This document shows positions 53,290 through 62,682 of a stretch of DNA of 64,000 nt, one piece after another; within the stretch, counting starts at the first letter, position 1, and each line of letters opens with the position of its first letter. Origin of the DNA: Eutrophobius brisbanensis (GTDB lineage: Bacteria; Pseudomonadota; Gammaproteobacteria; Eutrophobiales; Eutrophobiaceae); the NCBI GenBank assembly GCA_038131795.1, contig JAYPQE010000003.1, forward strand, positions 434,001 to 498,000, in the 5' to 3' direction. The position numbers and the translations under genes were made by a program. The notes beneath the pieces were generated by a model. The model worked only from the letters and a program-made list of their open reading frames with translations. It did not search any database and had not been told where the DNA came from.

Positions 53290-55431
53290 TTGAAAAACAG
53301 GCAAAAAAAGCCGCAAGGGCAATTTTCCGTATCTATCCCGTCCCGGGAAGATATCCTGAATTTACTTAAAAAATCCGGACAACCATTAAATTCCAAAGTC
53401 ATTGCTAACGAACTTGACTCAGGATCTACTGAACAACGAAAAGCGGTCCGTAAGCGATTAAAGGCAATGGTCAGGGACGGTCAATTGATTAAAAACCGAC
53501 GTCGTGGTTATGGTCTGATGGAAAAAATGGATCTCATTGCCGGTAAAATTATTGGTCATAGTGATGGTTACGGATTTCTGGTTCCAGATGACGGAGGAGA
53601 AGACATATATCTACCGGGGAAACAAATGCAGTCATTATTGAATGGTGATCATGTGATTGTTCGGGTTGTAGGTAGAAATCGCAGGGGAAAACGCGAAGGC
53701 AAATTGATAGAGATCACTAACAGGGCCAATGACACGATAGTGGGTCGATATTTCAGGGAAAGTGAAATTGGGTTTGTTGTTCCGGATAATAAGCGTATTC
53801 ACCAGGATATATTTATCCCGCCCGGTAAAGATAAAAAGGCCAAACATGGCCAGTATGTTGTTGTTAAGATCACCAGGCAACCTGACAATCATACCCAACC
53901 AGTGGGAAAGATTATCGAGGTAATTACTGATCATATATCTACACATATTGCCTCGGACATTGCCATCAGGTCCTACGACATCCCATACAAATGGCCTAAA
54001 GAGGTGCAGAGTGAATTAAATGAAATAAAGAAGAATTCACAAGACAGAGCTGTAACCAGAAAAGACCTGACTCATTTACCCTTTGTAACTATTGACGGTG
54101 AGGATGCAAAGGATTTTGACGATGCGGTTTATTGTGAAGCGAGCAAAACGTCCTGGAAACTATATGTGGCCATTGCTGATGTATCTCATTATGTAAAGCC
54201 ATCATCGCCGTTGGATAATGAAGCGTATAACCGGGGCACATCGGTTTATTTTCCGGATCGGGTCGTACCTATGCTACCAGAGCTCCTGTCTAATAATTTG
54301 TGCTCCCTGGTCCCTGAGCAGAATAGACTGGTGATGGTATGTGAGATGAAAATTGGCACTTCCGGCGAAATTCTTCACTATGATTTTTATAAGGCTGAGA
54401 TCTGCTCTGCTGCCAGGCTTACATACACAATCATGCATGATGCCGTATTTAAAAAGAGTAAAAAGACAGGAAGTACATATAAAGAATTGATGCCCCACCT
54501 TGATGCTTTAAGAATGTTATTCGATGTAATGCATGAAAATCGTAAGCGCAAAGGATTGCTGGATTTTGATACCACAGAATCCATAATTAGATTTGATGAC
54601 GCAGGTAATGTGGCCACAATCGATCCCCTTGTTCGTAACGAGGCGCATCGCTTAATAGAAGAATTTATGTTGGCAGCCAATACGTCTGCAGCTAAATACC
54701 TCATGAATGCGAAATTAACTTCTTTATTTCGTGTGCACGAATCTCCAAAACCAGAAAAACTTGAGGATTTAAATTTATTTCTGAAATCATTTGGCCTTGG
54801 ATTAGGAAACAAAACAGATCCAAGTACTGAAGACTATGCGAGAATTATAAATAAAGTCAGTGATCGACCTGACGGACATCTGATTCAGACTGTCATGCTC
54901 AGAAGTATGCCGCTTGCCTATTACAGTGAATCAAACCAGGGACATTTTGGACTTGCGTTTGAAGCCTATACGCATTTTACCTCACCCATCAGGCGTTATC
55001 CTGACTTGATAGTGCATAGGGCGATTGATTATCTGATTTCAAACAAGAAGAATTCATACCCTTATTCTGAGGATTACATGCACGAATGTGGAAATCACTG
55101 TTCAATGACAGAAAGACGGGCAGAAGAAGCCAGTCGTGATGTGGTACAGAGATTAAAATGTGAATTTATGAAAGATAAGATTGGCGATGAATTCAATGCC
55201 ATTGTCTCCGGCGTGACCGGATTTGGACTGTTTGTAGAGCTTGAAGGTGTGTATGTAGAAGGGCTGGTGCATGTGACAAGTTTACCGCCTGACTATTATC
55301 ACCATGATTCAATTCATCATCAGTTGGTTGGCGAGAAAAAACGGCATGCGTTCCATTTGGGACAGGAACTGCAAGTCAGGTTGATACAGGTGGATACGGA
55401 TGAGAATAAGATTGATTTTGAGCTGGTATAA
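53290..55431 (+). CDS. rnr: ribonuclease R
   Basis: This 713-residue 3'-5' exoribonuclease can degrade structured RNA. A winged-helix N-terminus (EDILNLLKKSGQPLNSKVIANEL) is followed by cold-shock domains (GYGFLVPDDGGEDIYLP). The RNB catalytic domain carries TIDGEDAKDFDDAVY (the metal-binding aspartates), ADVSHYV and HFTSPIRRYPDLIVHR, and a C-terminal S1 domain carries SGVTGFGLFVELEGVYVEGLVHV. It ends right after S1, so the long basic tail of E. coli RNase R (813 residues) is missing. TTG at 53290 is the likely start. rlmB follows, as in E. coli. Confidence 0.95.
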   Translation: MKNRQKKPQGQFSVSIPSREDILNLLKKSGQPLNSKVIANELDSGSTEQRKAVRKRLKAMVRDGQLIKNRRRGYGLMEKMDLIAGKIIGHSDGYGFLVPDDGGEDIYLPGKQMQSLLNGDHVIVRVVGRNRRGKREGKLIEITNRANDTIVGRYFRESEIGFVVPDNKRIHQDIFIPPGKDKKAKHGQYVVVKITRQPDNHTQPVGKIIEVITDHISTHIASDIAIRSYDIPYKWPKEVQSELNEIKKNSQDRAVTRKDLTHLPFVTIDGEDAKDFDDAVYCEASKTSWKLYVAIADVSHYVKPSSPLDNEAYNRGTSVYFPDRVVPMLPELLSNNLCSLVPEQNRLVMVCEMKIGTSGEILHYDFYKAEICSAARLTYTIMHDAVFKKSKKTGSTYKELMPHLDALRMLFDVMHENRKRKGLLDFDTTESIIRFDDAGNVATIDPLVRNEAHRLIEEFMLAANTSAAKYLMNAKLTSLFRVHESPKPEKLEDLNLFLKSFGLGLGNKTDPSTEDYARIINKVSDRPDGHLIQTVMLRSMPLAYYSESNQGHFGLAFEAYTHFTSPIRRYPDLIVHRAIDYLISNKKNSYPYSEDYMHECGNHCSMTERRAEEASRDVVQRLKCEFMKDKIGDEFNAIVSGVTGFGLFVELEGVYVEGLVHVTSLPPDYYHHDSIHHQLVGEKKRHAFHLGQELQVRLIQVDTDENKIDFELV

Positions 55432-55460
55432 TTATATCCAATTTGTCAGCTTGATGATAA

Positions 55461-56213
55461 ATGATCATGAATACTGAAATCATGTACGGTATACATGCCG
55501 TGCGACACATGTTGATGCAAAACCCGGACAGGGTATTGTCCCTATGGGCACTTGATTCAAAGGCCCATTCCAGAGAGCTGTCTGATGTGATTGCCCTCTG
55601 TCAACAATTGAAACTACCAGTGGAATATGTCAGTAAATCAGCCATGGATAAGCATACCGGTAATGGCACGCATCAAGGGGTGATGGCCAGGATAAAGCCA
55701 GGCGTGAAATGGCATGAAAATGACTTGCCAGACATAATTGATGCCTGTGTTTCACAGCCACCCCTGATCTTGGTGCTCGATGGGGTACAAGATCCACACA
55801 ATTTAGGTGCGTGTATACGTACAGCGAATGCAGCTGGAGTCGCTGCTGTAATAGTACCTAAGGATAAAACTGTATCGGTCACGTCAACAGTGAGGAAGGT
55901 GGCCAGTGGTGGTGTGGAAACCACCCCGGTGATTTCAGTAACAAACCTGTCAAGGACTATTCGAATGCTAAAGGAGCTGGGTATCTGGATAGTGGGGACG
56001 GACAGTGCCGCTGATCATGAATTATATGATGTGGATCTGGCCGTGCCAGTCGCCATTGTTATAGGGTCAGAGGGAAAGGGTTTGAGAAAAAATACAAAAG
56101 ATCAATGTGATTACCTGGTGAGTCTCCCTATTCATGGTATTGTTGAAAGCCTGAACCTTTCAGTTGCTGCAGGGGTCTGCTTATATGAGGCGCTACGTCA
56201 ACGAAATCGATAA
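55461..56213 (+). CDS. rlmB: 23S rRNA (guanosine-2'-O-)-methyltransferase RlmB
   Basis: This 250-residue SPOUT methyltransferase modifies a conserved guanosine (G2251 in E. coli) of 23S rRNA. The N-terminal substrate-binding part has YGIHAVRHML and GTHQGVMA. The knot motifs are DGVQDPHNLGACIRTANAAGV, VIGSEGKGLRKNTKDQCDYLVSLPI and ESLNLSVAAGVCLYEALRQR. It follows rnr by 29 bp. ATG at 55461 or 55467 could be used. Confidence 0.95.
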   Translation: MIMNTEIMYGIHAVRHMLMQNPDRVLSLWALDSKAHSRELSDVIALCQQLKLPVEYVSKSAMDKHTGNGTHQGVMARIKPGVKWHENDLPDIIDACVSQPPLILVLDGVQDPHNLGACIRTANAAGVAAVIVPKDKTVSVTSTVRKVASGGVETTPVISVTNLSRTIRMLKELGIWIVGTDSAADHELYDVDLAVPVAIVIGSEGKGLRKNTKDQCDYLVSLPIHGIVESLNLSVAAGVCLYEALRQRNR

Positions 56214-56232
56214 ATGTATAATAGGCAAGATT

Positions 56233-56697
56233 ATGGTTAATTATTTCAAAGCAAAGGTACTTTTGGTATTTTCCGTCGTACTATTTCTAATTACCAATAC
56301 ACTCAACGCAAAAGAACCTGAACTTGAGTCACTGATGATATTAAGGTCCGAAGGGGATGAATTAACATATCAAATCGAGGTGGCCAGGACACCTGTACAA
56401 ATGATGCGAGGACTGATGTTCAGAGACAGTATGCCGGAAAATCAGGGTATGTTATTCATATATTCACCAGAACGTCCGGCAACCATGTGGATGAAGAATA
56501 CCATCTTGTCTTTGGATATGTTATTCATTGATGGTAAGGGCATTATCGTGAATATTGCCAGGGACACAGTACCGTTTTCTCTTGATCGAATTCCTTCTGG
56601 TCAACCGGTCAAAGGCGTACTGGAGTTGAATGCCGGGCAGGCAGATAAACAGGGCATTAGAATTGGTGACAAAGTAAATCATCCAGAATTTGAATAA
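56233..56697 (+). CDS. DUF192 exported protein
   Basis: This is a protein of about 154 residues with a signal peptide (VLLVFSVVLFLITNTLNA) and one DUF192 domain: IEVARTPVQMMRGLMFRDSMPENQGMLFIY, then MWMKNTILSLDMLFID and GVLELNAGQADKQGI. DUF192 proteins are small periplasmic proteins of unknown role. The ATG at 56233 is chosen because it leads straight into the signal peptide; the frame upstream overlaps rlmB. Confidence 0.85.
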   Translation: MVNYFKAKVLLVFSVVLFLITNTLNAKEPELESLMILRSEGDELTYQIEVARTPVQMMRGLMFRDSMPENQGMLFIYSPERPATMWMKNTILSLDMLFIDGKGIIVNIARDTVPFSLDRIPSGQPVKGVLELNAGQADKQGIRIGDKVNHPEFE

Positions 56698-56714
56698 AAC
56701 AATAATAAACTATC

Positions 56715-57758
56715 ATGAATGAATTGCCCGATTATCTCGAAGATGACGAGCCGGAGTTTAATCGGAAAAAGACCATCATCAATGTTGTAGTGTTTTCGAT
56801 TGTGTTGGTTATATTTTTTGTCTTTTTCCTTTTTTTTGCGGTGACCATGCCCGGTGAATCTGTTGAAAGGGAGATGCCGCAACTCAGAAGTGAATTTTCA
56901 GACATTAGCCAAAGGCTGCAAGCACATGTATATCATCTGTCTGAAGAGATAGGCGATCGCAGTACAGGACAAAACATAAAGCTTGATCAAACAGCCGATT
57001 ATATCCAACAAGAATTTGAAAGTTACGGTTATATTCCTACCAGCCGGGTTTTTGGCAGAGAGAATTTGCGCAATGTTGAAGTCGACCTTTATGGCCAGGA
57101 GAAACGGGAAGAGGTACTGGTCATTGGCGCCCATTATGATACCCGCTGGTTAACACCCGGTGCCGATGATAATGCATCCGGTGTGGCAGGCTTACTGGAA
57201 ATTGCCAGGGGGCTTAGAGGTAAACGTTTTCCAAGAACCATTAGATTCATCGCCTTTGCCAATGAGGAAGTCCCTAGATACAGGCAAAATGAGATGGGGA
57301 GTATGTATAGTGCAAAACGCTCTTATACCCGCTCAGAATTGATCGTTGGGATGATGTCACTGGAAATGATAGGCTATTACTCAGACGAACCTGGCAGCCA
57401 ACGTTACCCTGATATTCTGCAACAATTTTACCCGGATACAGGAAATTTTATTGCCTTTGTCTCTAATCTGTCATCCAGAGACTTTCAAATGCGAGCAATT
57501 ATACACTTTCGAGACCTGGAAATTTTTCCATCAGAAGGCCTGGTAGCTCCACAATGGATAGAACGGGACATACGCCGATCTGACCATGCATCATATTGGT
57601 ACTATGATTTTCCTGCCATCATGATCACAGATACGTCCTTTTATAGAAATCGAAATTACCATTCCCCTGAAGATCGTTTTGATACATTGGACTATGACAG
57701 TATGGCTAAAGTCGTAAAAGGTCTTACATTGATGATAGAGAGATTGGCACAGGAATGA
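56715..57758 (+). CDS. membrane-anchored M28 family metallopeptidase
   Basis: This 347-residue protein has an acidic cytoplasmic start, one membrane span (about residues 22-46) and an M28 aminopeptidase-like domain outside. Zinc ligands and catalytic residues are visible: H in VIGAHYDTRW, D in TPGADDNASGVAGLLE, the E pair in FANEEVPR, and the last histidine in NRNYHSPEDRFDTLD. The site appears complete, so it should cleave peptides in the periplasm. It overlaps avtA by four bases. The substrate is unknown. Confidence 0.85.
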   Translation: MNELPDYLEDDEPEFNRKKTIINVVVFSIVLVIFFVFFLFFAVTMPGESVEREMPQLRSEFSDISQRLQAHVYHLSEEIGDRSTGQNIKLDQTADYIQQEFESYGYIPTSRVFGRENLRNVEVDLYGQEKREEVLVIGAHYDTRWLTPGADDNASGVAGLLEIARGLRGKRFPRTIRFIAFANEEVPRYRQNEMGSMYSAKRSYTRSELIVGMMSLEMIGYYSDEPGSQRYPDILQQFYPDTGNFIAFVSNLSSRDFQMRAIIHFRDLEIFPSEGLVAPQWIERDIRRSDHASYWYYDFPAIMITDTSFYRNRNYHSPEDRFDTLDYDSMAKVVKGLTLMIERLAQE

Positions 57759-59005
57759 AATTTTCCAGGTTCCAGAAACATTTCACTGAAGAGTCGGGGA
57801 TTGTTCAGTTAATGGATGATCTGGGCGCGGCTAATACCGGAAAAGATGACATGTTGCTGTTGGGCGGTGGAAACCCTGCCCACATTCCAGAGGTGCAACA
57901 ATTCTTTATGGAACGATTTCAGCGAATTGCAGATGACCCCGTTGAATTTGCACATATCATTGGTGATTATGATCCGCCACGCGGCAATATGGATTTTATT
58001 AGAGCATTGGTCGATCTCTTTAATAGTGAATATCAATGGAATATTGGTGTTGATAATATTGCGCTGACCTCCGGAAGTCAGGCGGCTTTTTTTATGTTAT
58101 TCAATATGTTCTCTGGCCAGTTTGAAGACGAAACACATAAAAAGATCCTTTTGCCATTGTTACCAGAATATATTGGGTACAGTGATTTAGGGTTATCTAA
58201 TGATCAATTTACAGGTAACAAACCCGATATTGAAAAACTGGATGGGCAGCTGTTTAAATATCATGTGGACTTTAACAGCCTGTTCATTCATCAGGATATT
58301 GGGGCAATATGTATTTCACGACCTACCAATCCCACAGGAAATGTCATTTCAGACAATGAGGTGCAGCAACTTCTGGAACTGGCAAAAACTAACGGTATTC
58401 CACTAATTATTGATAATGCCTATGGCATGCCCTTTCCAAATATTATCTATACTGATGCAAGTTTGTATTGGGATAATGATGTTATTCTTTGCATGAGTCT
58501 TTCAAAGTTCGGTCTTCCAGGTGCAAGAACAGGAATAATTATTGCAAACCCACAGGTAATAGAATCAATCGTTAAGATGAATGCCATTTTCAGTCTGGCA
58601 ATGGGAAGTTTTGGACCGGCATTGACCCAGGATATTATTCATACACGGGATATACTGAAATTAAGTAATAATGTGATACGGCATTATTATCAGCAAAAAG
58701 CCAGGCAAGCGGTGGACTGGTTACATCGGGAATTGAAAGGGTTAAATTTTTATACGCATAAGACAGAAGGCGCAATCTTTCTCTGGTTATGGCTGCCAGA
58801 TTTGCCTATTGATTGTTATGAACTCTATCTACACCTTAAAAACAGAGGGGTGATCGTAGTCCCGGGACATTATTTTTTCCCTGGTTTGGAAGGTGACTGG
58901 CCACATAGTAGGCAATGCCTGCGGATCAGCTTTGCCATGCATGACTCTGTAGTTGAAAAAGGTATGAAAATTATAGGCGAAGAGGTCAGAAAGCTATATC
59001 AATAA
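57755..59005 (+). CDS. avtA: valine--pyruvate aminotransferase
   Basis: This 416-residue fold type I PLP enzyme begins FSRFQKHFTEESGIVQLMDDLG, the AvtA pattern. It continues with LGGGNPAHIPEV, LTSGSQAAFFMLFNMFSG, SRPTNPTGNV, IDNAYGMPFPN and the PLP-lysine loop SLSKFGLPGARTG. It exchanges amino groups between valine and pyruvate or alanine and oxoisovalerate. It is cytoplasmic. The ATGA overlap with the M28 gene suggests coupling though the roles look unrelated. Confidence 0.92.
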   Translation: MKFSRFQKHFTEESGIVQLMDDLGAANTGKDDMLLLGGGNPAHIPEVQQFFMERFQRIADDPVEFAHIIGDYDPPRGNMDFIRALVDLFNSEYQWNIGVDNIALTSGSQAAFFMLFNMFSGQFEDETHKKILLPLLPEYIGYSDLGLSNDQFTGNKPDIEKLDGQLFKYHVDFNSLFIHQDIGAICISRPTNPTGNVISDNEVQQLLELAKTNGIPLIIDNAYGMPFPNIIYTDASLYWDNDVILCMSLSKFGLPGARTGIIIANPQVIESIVKMNAIFSLAMGSFGPALTQDIIHTRDILKLSNNVIRHYYQQKARQAVDWLHRELKGLNFYTHKTEGAIFLWLWLPDLPIDCYELYLHLKNRGVIVVPGHYFFPGLEGDWPHSRQCLRISFAMHDSVVEKGMKIIGEEVRKLYQ

Positions 59006-59040
59006 ACAGCTGGCAGAAAGGTAAGGTGTAAAACTTTTTG

Positions 59041-60039
59041 CTAATAGTCTTCCGGTTTAAATAAATTCACGGCCGATCCAAACACCTTTTCCATGACAGG
59101 TTTCTTTCGTGTGTATTCAATCTCGTATATATCGAATGTTTCGGATGCCTCGTTTATAAGGTCATCACTGGTCTGGATCTTGTCGACCAGATTCAAATCT
59201 AACGCACGCTGGCCGTACCAGTGCTCACCTGTTGAGATCAATTCAATGTCGACACTTGCGCGGTTATCCTGAATAAACTGTTTAAATAGTTCATGTGTAT
59301 CTTCCAGTTCCTGGCGAAGTTTTTCCCTGTCTTCCTCAGTATTTTCGCCGAACAAAGTGAGCGAACGTTTATGTTTGCCTGCACTGATTTGTTCAAAATC
59401 AATATTATGTTTTTTTAATAAACGATTAAAGTTAGGTAACTGTGCTAATACACCGATTGAGCCGATAATGGCAAATGGCGCGGAGACAATGGTGTTTGCA
59501 ACACAGGCCATCATATAACCACCACTGGCAGCTACCTTGTCCACCGCAACTGTTAATTGAATATCTTTGTCACGTAGCCTTTTTAACTGAGATGCGGCAA
59601 GTCCGTAACCATGAACAGTACCACCACCACTTTCCAGTTTTACCAGGACTTCATCACCTTGCCTGGCAACACCTAAAATGGCAGTAATCTCCTCCCTTAA
59701 TGATGTAACCTGTGAAGCCCTGATGTCACCTTTGAAATTAATTATAAACAGTCTATGACGAATGATATCAGCTGATGCATTTTTATCTTTCTTTTTGTGT
59801 GTTTTAATTTCCTTGAGAGTCTTTTTATACTCTTTTTTTGATAAAAGTACAGAGTTGAGAATTAATCTCATTTGTTCAAATTTCTGATTGAGGTTTTTTA
59901 TTTCGATCTGTCCCCCCATTGTTTGTTGAGAACGACTAATGACGAAAAAAATGAAGAGGACAGCGATGGTAATTAAAAGAATTACTGAAAGGACCTTTGC
60001 GAAGAAGGTCCCAAACTCAAATAAAAATTCAGACCACAT
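59041..60039 (-). CDS. sohB: inner membrane peptidase SohB (S49 family)
   Basis: This 332-residue protein has an N-terminal membrane span (about residues 14-34), a lysine-rich segment, and an S49 peptidase domain. The domain has IINFKGDIRASQVTSLREEI, LESGGGTVHGYGLAASQL, and the catalytic serine region VDKVAASGGYMMACVA followed by GSIGVLAQLPNF. SohB was found as a multicopy suppressor of degP loss in E. coli. It is expected at the inner membrane. Convergent with avtA; divergent from the ABC exporter. Confidence 0.93.
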   Translation of the reverse strand: MWSEFLFEFGTFFAKVLSVILLITIAVLFIFFVISRSQQTMGGQIEIKNLNQKFEQMRLILNSVLLSKKEYKKTLKEIKTHKKKDKNASADIIRHRLFIINFKGDIRASQVTSLREEITAILGVARQGDEVLVKLESGGGTVHGYGLAASQLKRLRDKDIQLTVAVDKVAASGGYMMACVANTIVSAPFAIIGSIGVLAQLPNFNRLLKKHNIDFEQISAGKHKRSLTLFGENTEEDREKLRQELEDTHELFKQFIQDNRASVDIELISTGEHWYGQRALDLNLVDKIQTSDDLINEASETFDIYEIEYTRKKPVMEKVFGSAVNLFKPEDY

Positions 60040-60150
60040 TAGTTATTTTGCGCATTATATGAATGTTGAATGTTTGAAAGAAATTTTCATATTTGTATTT
60101 CCATAATATATTATCATTCATTTCAAATATATGTCTGATAGTATAGCAGA

Positions 60151-61965
60151 ATGAAAAATAACTCAGAACGTCCTGTCAGTAAGGACCTTAAACCATTAAA
60201 GCAGGCACTGCCTTTCCTGTTTAAATATAAAGTAAGGTTATTTTTTGCCATAACATTTTTACTGATAGCTGCAGGTGCAGCATTGGGTATGCCCGTCGCC
60301 TTCCGGGCAGTCATTGATTATGGTTTTTCCAGTGGACAGACTGATTCTATCGATCAATATTTTCTCTACCTTCTAATACTCGCAGGTCTATTTGCAATTT
60401 TTGCCGCTTTGCGATTTTATACGGTTATGTGGATTGGTGAGCGGGTAGTGGCGGATATCAGAAACGCAGTATATTCCCATGTCATCACCCTTTGTCCCAG
60501 CTTTTATGAGACCACCAGAACAGGAGAGGTTTTATCCCGCCTCACGACTGATACCACCTTGGTTCAAACAGTGTTTGGTGCCGGCATGTCAATTGCGGTA
60601 CGCAGTGCTGTCATGCTGGTGGGGGCCTTCGTCATGCTATTTGTCACCAGTGCAAAATTGACCACATTGCTTTTTTTGTTAATTCCAGTGGTTGTGCTAC
60701 CCGTACTGGTTTATGGGAAACGCGTGCGAAGGTTATCTCGTGCCAGTCAGGACAGGGTAGCCGATCTGGGAGGGATAGCAGATGAATCCCTTAACAATAT
60801 ACATATTGTCCAGGCCTATAATCTTGAAACGTTACAATCAGACAAATTTTCAAGATTTGTTGAAACGGCTTTTGAAACCGCCAGGAAAAGGATCTTACTA
60901 AGCTCTATCTTATCTGCCTCCATGGTCCTTATTGCTTTTGGGGCTATTGTCTGTGTCTTGTGGATCGGGGCAAGGGAGGTTATCAGTGGAGATATCACCC
61001 CGGGCACATTGGGGCAATTTTTGCTGTATGCCACTATCGTTGCCGGTACCACCATGGCGTTAGGGGAAGTATGGTCTGACGTACAACGGGCTGCCGGGGC
61101 CATGGAAAGATTACTGGAATTAATTTCATCAACACCTACCGTGATGACGGTTAAAAATCCAATTGCATTTACCCAGCGCAAGGGCGATCTCGAGATCAGG
61201 AATATAACTTTCCATTATCCTTCACGTCCGGAACAACCTGCATTAAATAATTTATCATTAAAGATTCATGCGGGCGAAACGGTCGCACTGGTTGGACCGT
61301 CTGGTGCAGGGAAAAGTACTGTATTCCAGCTATTGATGCGTTTTTATGACCCACAGGCAGGTGAGATCATCTTTGATGGTGTAGATATTCGCAATGCTTC
61401 ATTGACAGAAGTAAGAGATCGAATAGGTGTCGTTCCCCAAAATACAGTGTTATTTGCAGAATCAGTCCTGGAAAATATTCGTCTTGGAAATCCATCCGCT
61501 TCAGATGATGAGGTAATTAATGCCGCAAAGATTGCTGTTGCTCATGATTTTATCTGTGAGCTGCCGCAGGGCTATGATACGTTTCTGGGTGAAAAAGGTG
61601 CGAGATTATCCGGCGGTCAACAACAACGTATAGCCATTGCCAGGGCAATTCTAAAAAATCCACCGGTGTTATTACTGGATGAAGCCACCAGTTCCCTTGA
61701 TTCACAAAGTGAAATTCTGGTCCAGTCGGCCCTGGAGCATCTAATGCACGATAGAACCACAATCGTGATTGCCCATAGGTTGGCAACCGTTAAAAAAGCT
61801 GATCGCATTATTGTTCTTTCTAAAGGTGAAATCATTGATGAGGGCAGACATCAGGATTTACTTAAAAAAGACGGTTTATACGCCAAATTGGCCCGTTTAC
61901 AGTTTGACCGTGATGTGACTATAGATTCTGTTGATATAGATCAGGCTTTAGAAGAGACGGCATAA
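60151..61965 (+). CDS. MsbA-like ABC exporter (ATPase-permease fusion)
   Basis: This 604-residue half-transporter has six membrane spans in the first 320 residues, with the intracellular loop region SFYETTRTGEVLSRLTTDT, and then a nucleotide-binding domain. That domain has Walker A VGPSGAGKSTVFQLL, VPQNTVLFAESVLENIRLG, signature LSGGQQQRIAIARAIL, Walker B VLLLDEATSSLD and the switch histidine in IVIAHRLATVKKAD. It forms a homodimer in the inner membrane. The sequence resembles the MsbA-related proteobacterial exporters rather than MsbA itself; the substrate is unknown. Confidence 0.9.
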   Translation: MKNNSERPVSKDLKPLKQALPFLFKYKVRLFFAITFLLIAAGAALGMPVAFRAVIDYGFSSGQTDSIDQYFLYLLILAGLFAIFAALRFYTVMWIGERVVADIRNAVYSHVITLCPSFYETTRTGEVLSRLTTDTTLVQTVFGAGMSIAVRSAVMLVGAFVMLFVTSAKLTTLLFLLIPVVVLPVLVYGKRVRRLSRASQDRVADLGGIADESLNNIHIVQAYNLETLQSDKFSRFVETAFETARKRILLSSILSASMVLIAFGAIVCVLWIGAREVISGDITPGTLGQFLLYATIVAGTTMALGEVWSDVQRAAGAMERLLELISSTPTVMTVKNPIAFTQRKGDLEIRNITFHYPSRPEQPALNNLSLKIHAGETVALVGPSGAGKSTVFQLLMRFYDPQAGEIIFDGVDIRNASLTEVRDRIGVVPQNTVLFAESVLENIRLGNPSASDDEVINAAKIAVAHDFICELPQGYDTFLGEKGARLSGGQQQRIAIARAILKNPPVLLLDEATSSLDSQSEILVQSALEHLMHDRTTIVIAHRLATVKKADRIIVLSKGEIIDEGRHQDLLKKDGLYAKLARLQFDRDVTIDSVDIDQALEETA

Positions 61966-61971
61966 ATAAGA

Positions 61972-62001
61972 AAAGCCGCCCGGTATGAGCCGGGCGGCTT
62001 T
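61972..62001. terminator. bidirectional intrinsic terminator
   Basis: A perfect GC-rich 9-bp stem (GCCGCCCGG / CCGGGCGGC) with a six-base loop is flanked by A and T runs on either side. It sits between the converging exporter and phasin genes. Confidence 0.9.
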
Positions 62002-62045
62002 ATATTCACCAATTCTTGGGGGGACAAGAATGGTGTTTGGAAGAC

Positions 62046-62372
62046 TTATTCTGCGCTCTGGGCGGCAGCGATAGAATCTTTTACAACTTTTTGGACTTCA
62101 GCTACATAACTATTTCCAAGTTCAAGGGCGGTCTTACTATCTTCTATAGCCCTTTCTGTAAATTGCTTAGAAGTTTCCACCTGGGTATTGATGAAATCCT
62201 TGAAACCTTCTGCATCATTAATGGCAGAGGCATTTTTCAGGCTTTCAACGCCAACCTTGGCTGAGTCTTCGAAATACTTCAACTGCAGGTCAAGCAACTT
62301 CTCATAGTTATTTACTGCCAGGGTGTTGAGCTCCTTTACTGGGGCAAAGTATTTTTCAAATTGTTCATTCAT
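62046..62372 (-). CDS. phasin family protein
   Basis: This 108-residue, mostly helical protein matches the phasin_2 pattern: EKYFAPVKELNTLAVNNYEKLLDLQLKYFEDSAKVGVESLK, then EGFKDFINTQVETSKQFTERAIEDSK. Phasins coat polyhydroxyalkanoate granules. No PHA synthase or depolymerase gene is in this window, so a general stress or surface-binding role cannot be excluded. GAGGA stands eight bases before the ATG. A good promoter lies about 36-64 bp upstream. Confidence 0.88.
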   Translation of the reverse strand: MNEQFEKYFAPVKELNTLAVNNYEKLLDLQLKYFEDSAKVGVESLKNASAINDAEGFKDFINTQVETSKQFTERAIEDSKTALELGNSYVAEVQKVVKDSIAAAQSAE

Positions 62373-62682
62373 TGAGATTTCCTCGTTTTTTAAATCTTGT
62401 GCGGTGCATCATAAGGTACTTATTGATGCGTTGCAACATAATTTTTGAAAATTTATATAAAATTATATAAAAGTTAATAAATACAATAGGTTAAATAATA
62501 TTTTGAATAGATCATAGCCTTTTTACTGTAGTCAGCTTTTGGCTTATATTTAGTATTTATCGGCAAAATGTTGCCTCAGCCATGCTTGAATCATTGGTCC
62601 AGATGTTCCCGATCATCTGCCGGGTGAAATAAATGATATTCTTCTACTCTTTGGTGAACCGGTATAACAATTAAGGGCAAGC
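62373..62682. other. divergent AT-rich intergenic region
   Basis: These 310 bp hold the phasin promoter on the minus strand and a very AT-rich stretch (62440-62510) with repeated TTATATAAAA-like words, plausible as an upstream element or regulator site. No gene is supported here. The plus-strand membrane protein gene at 62683 must also be served from it. Confidence 0.5.
62408..62436 (-). promoter_or_regulatory. putative sigma-70 promoter of the phasin gene
   Basis: On the minus strand TTGCAA (62436-62431) and TATGAT (62413-62408) are 17 bp apart. They predict a start about 28 bp before the phasin ATG. Confidence 0.6.

Noticed and set aside
53058..53402. Minus-strand open frame across the tRNA-Leu
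   Set aside because: It is the common artificial frame read through a tRNA gene (AEVAELVDALASGA pattern) and overlaps the rnr start.
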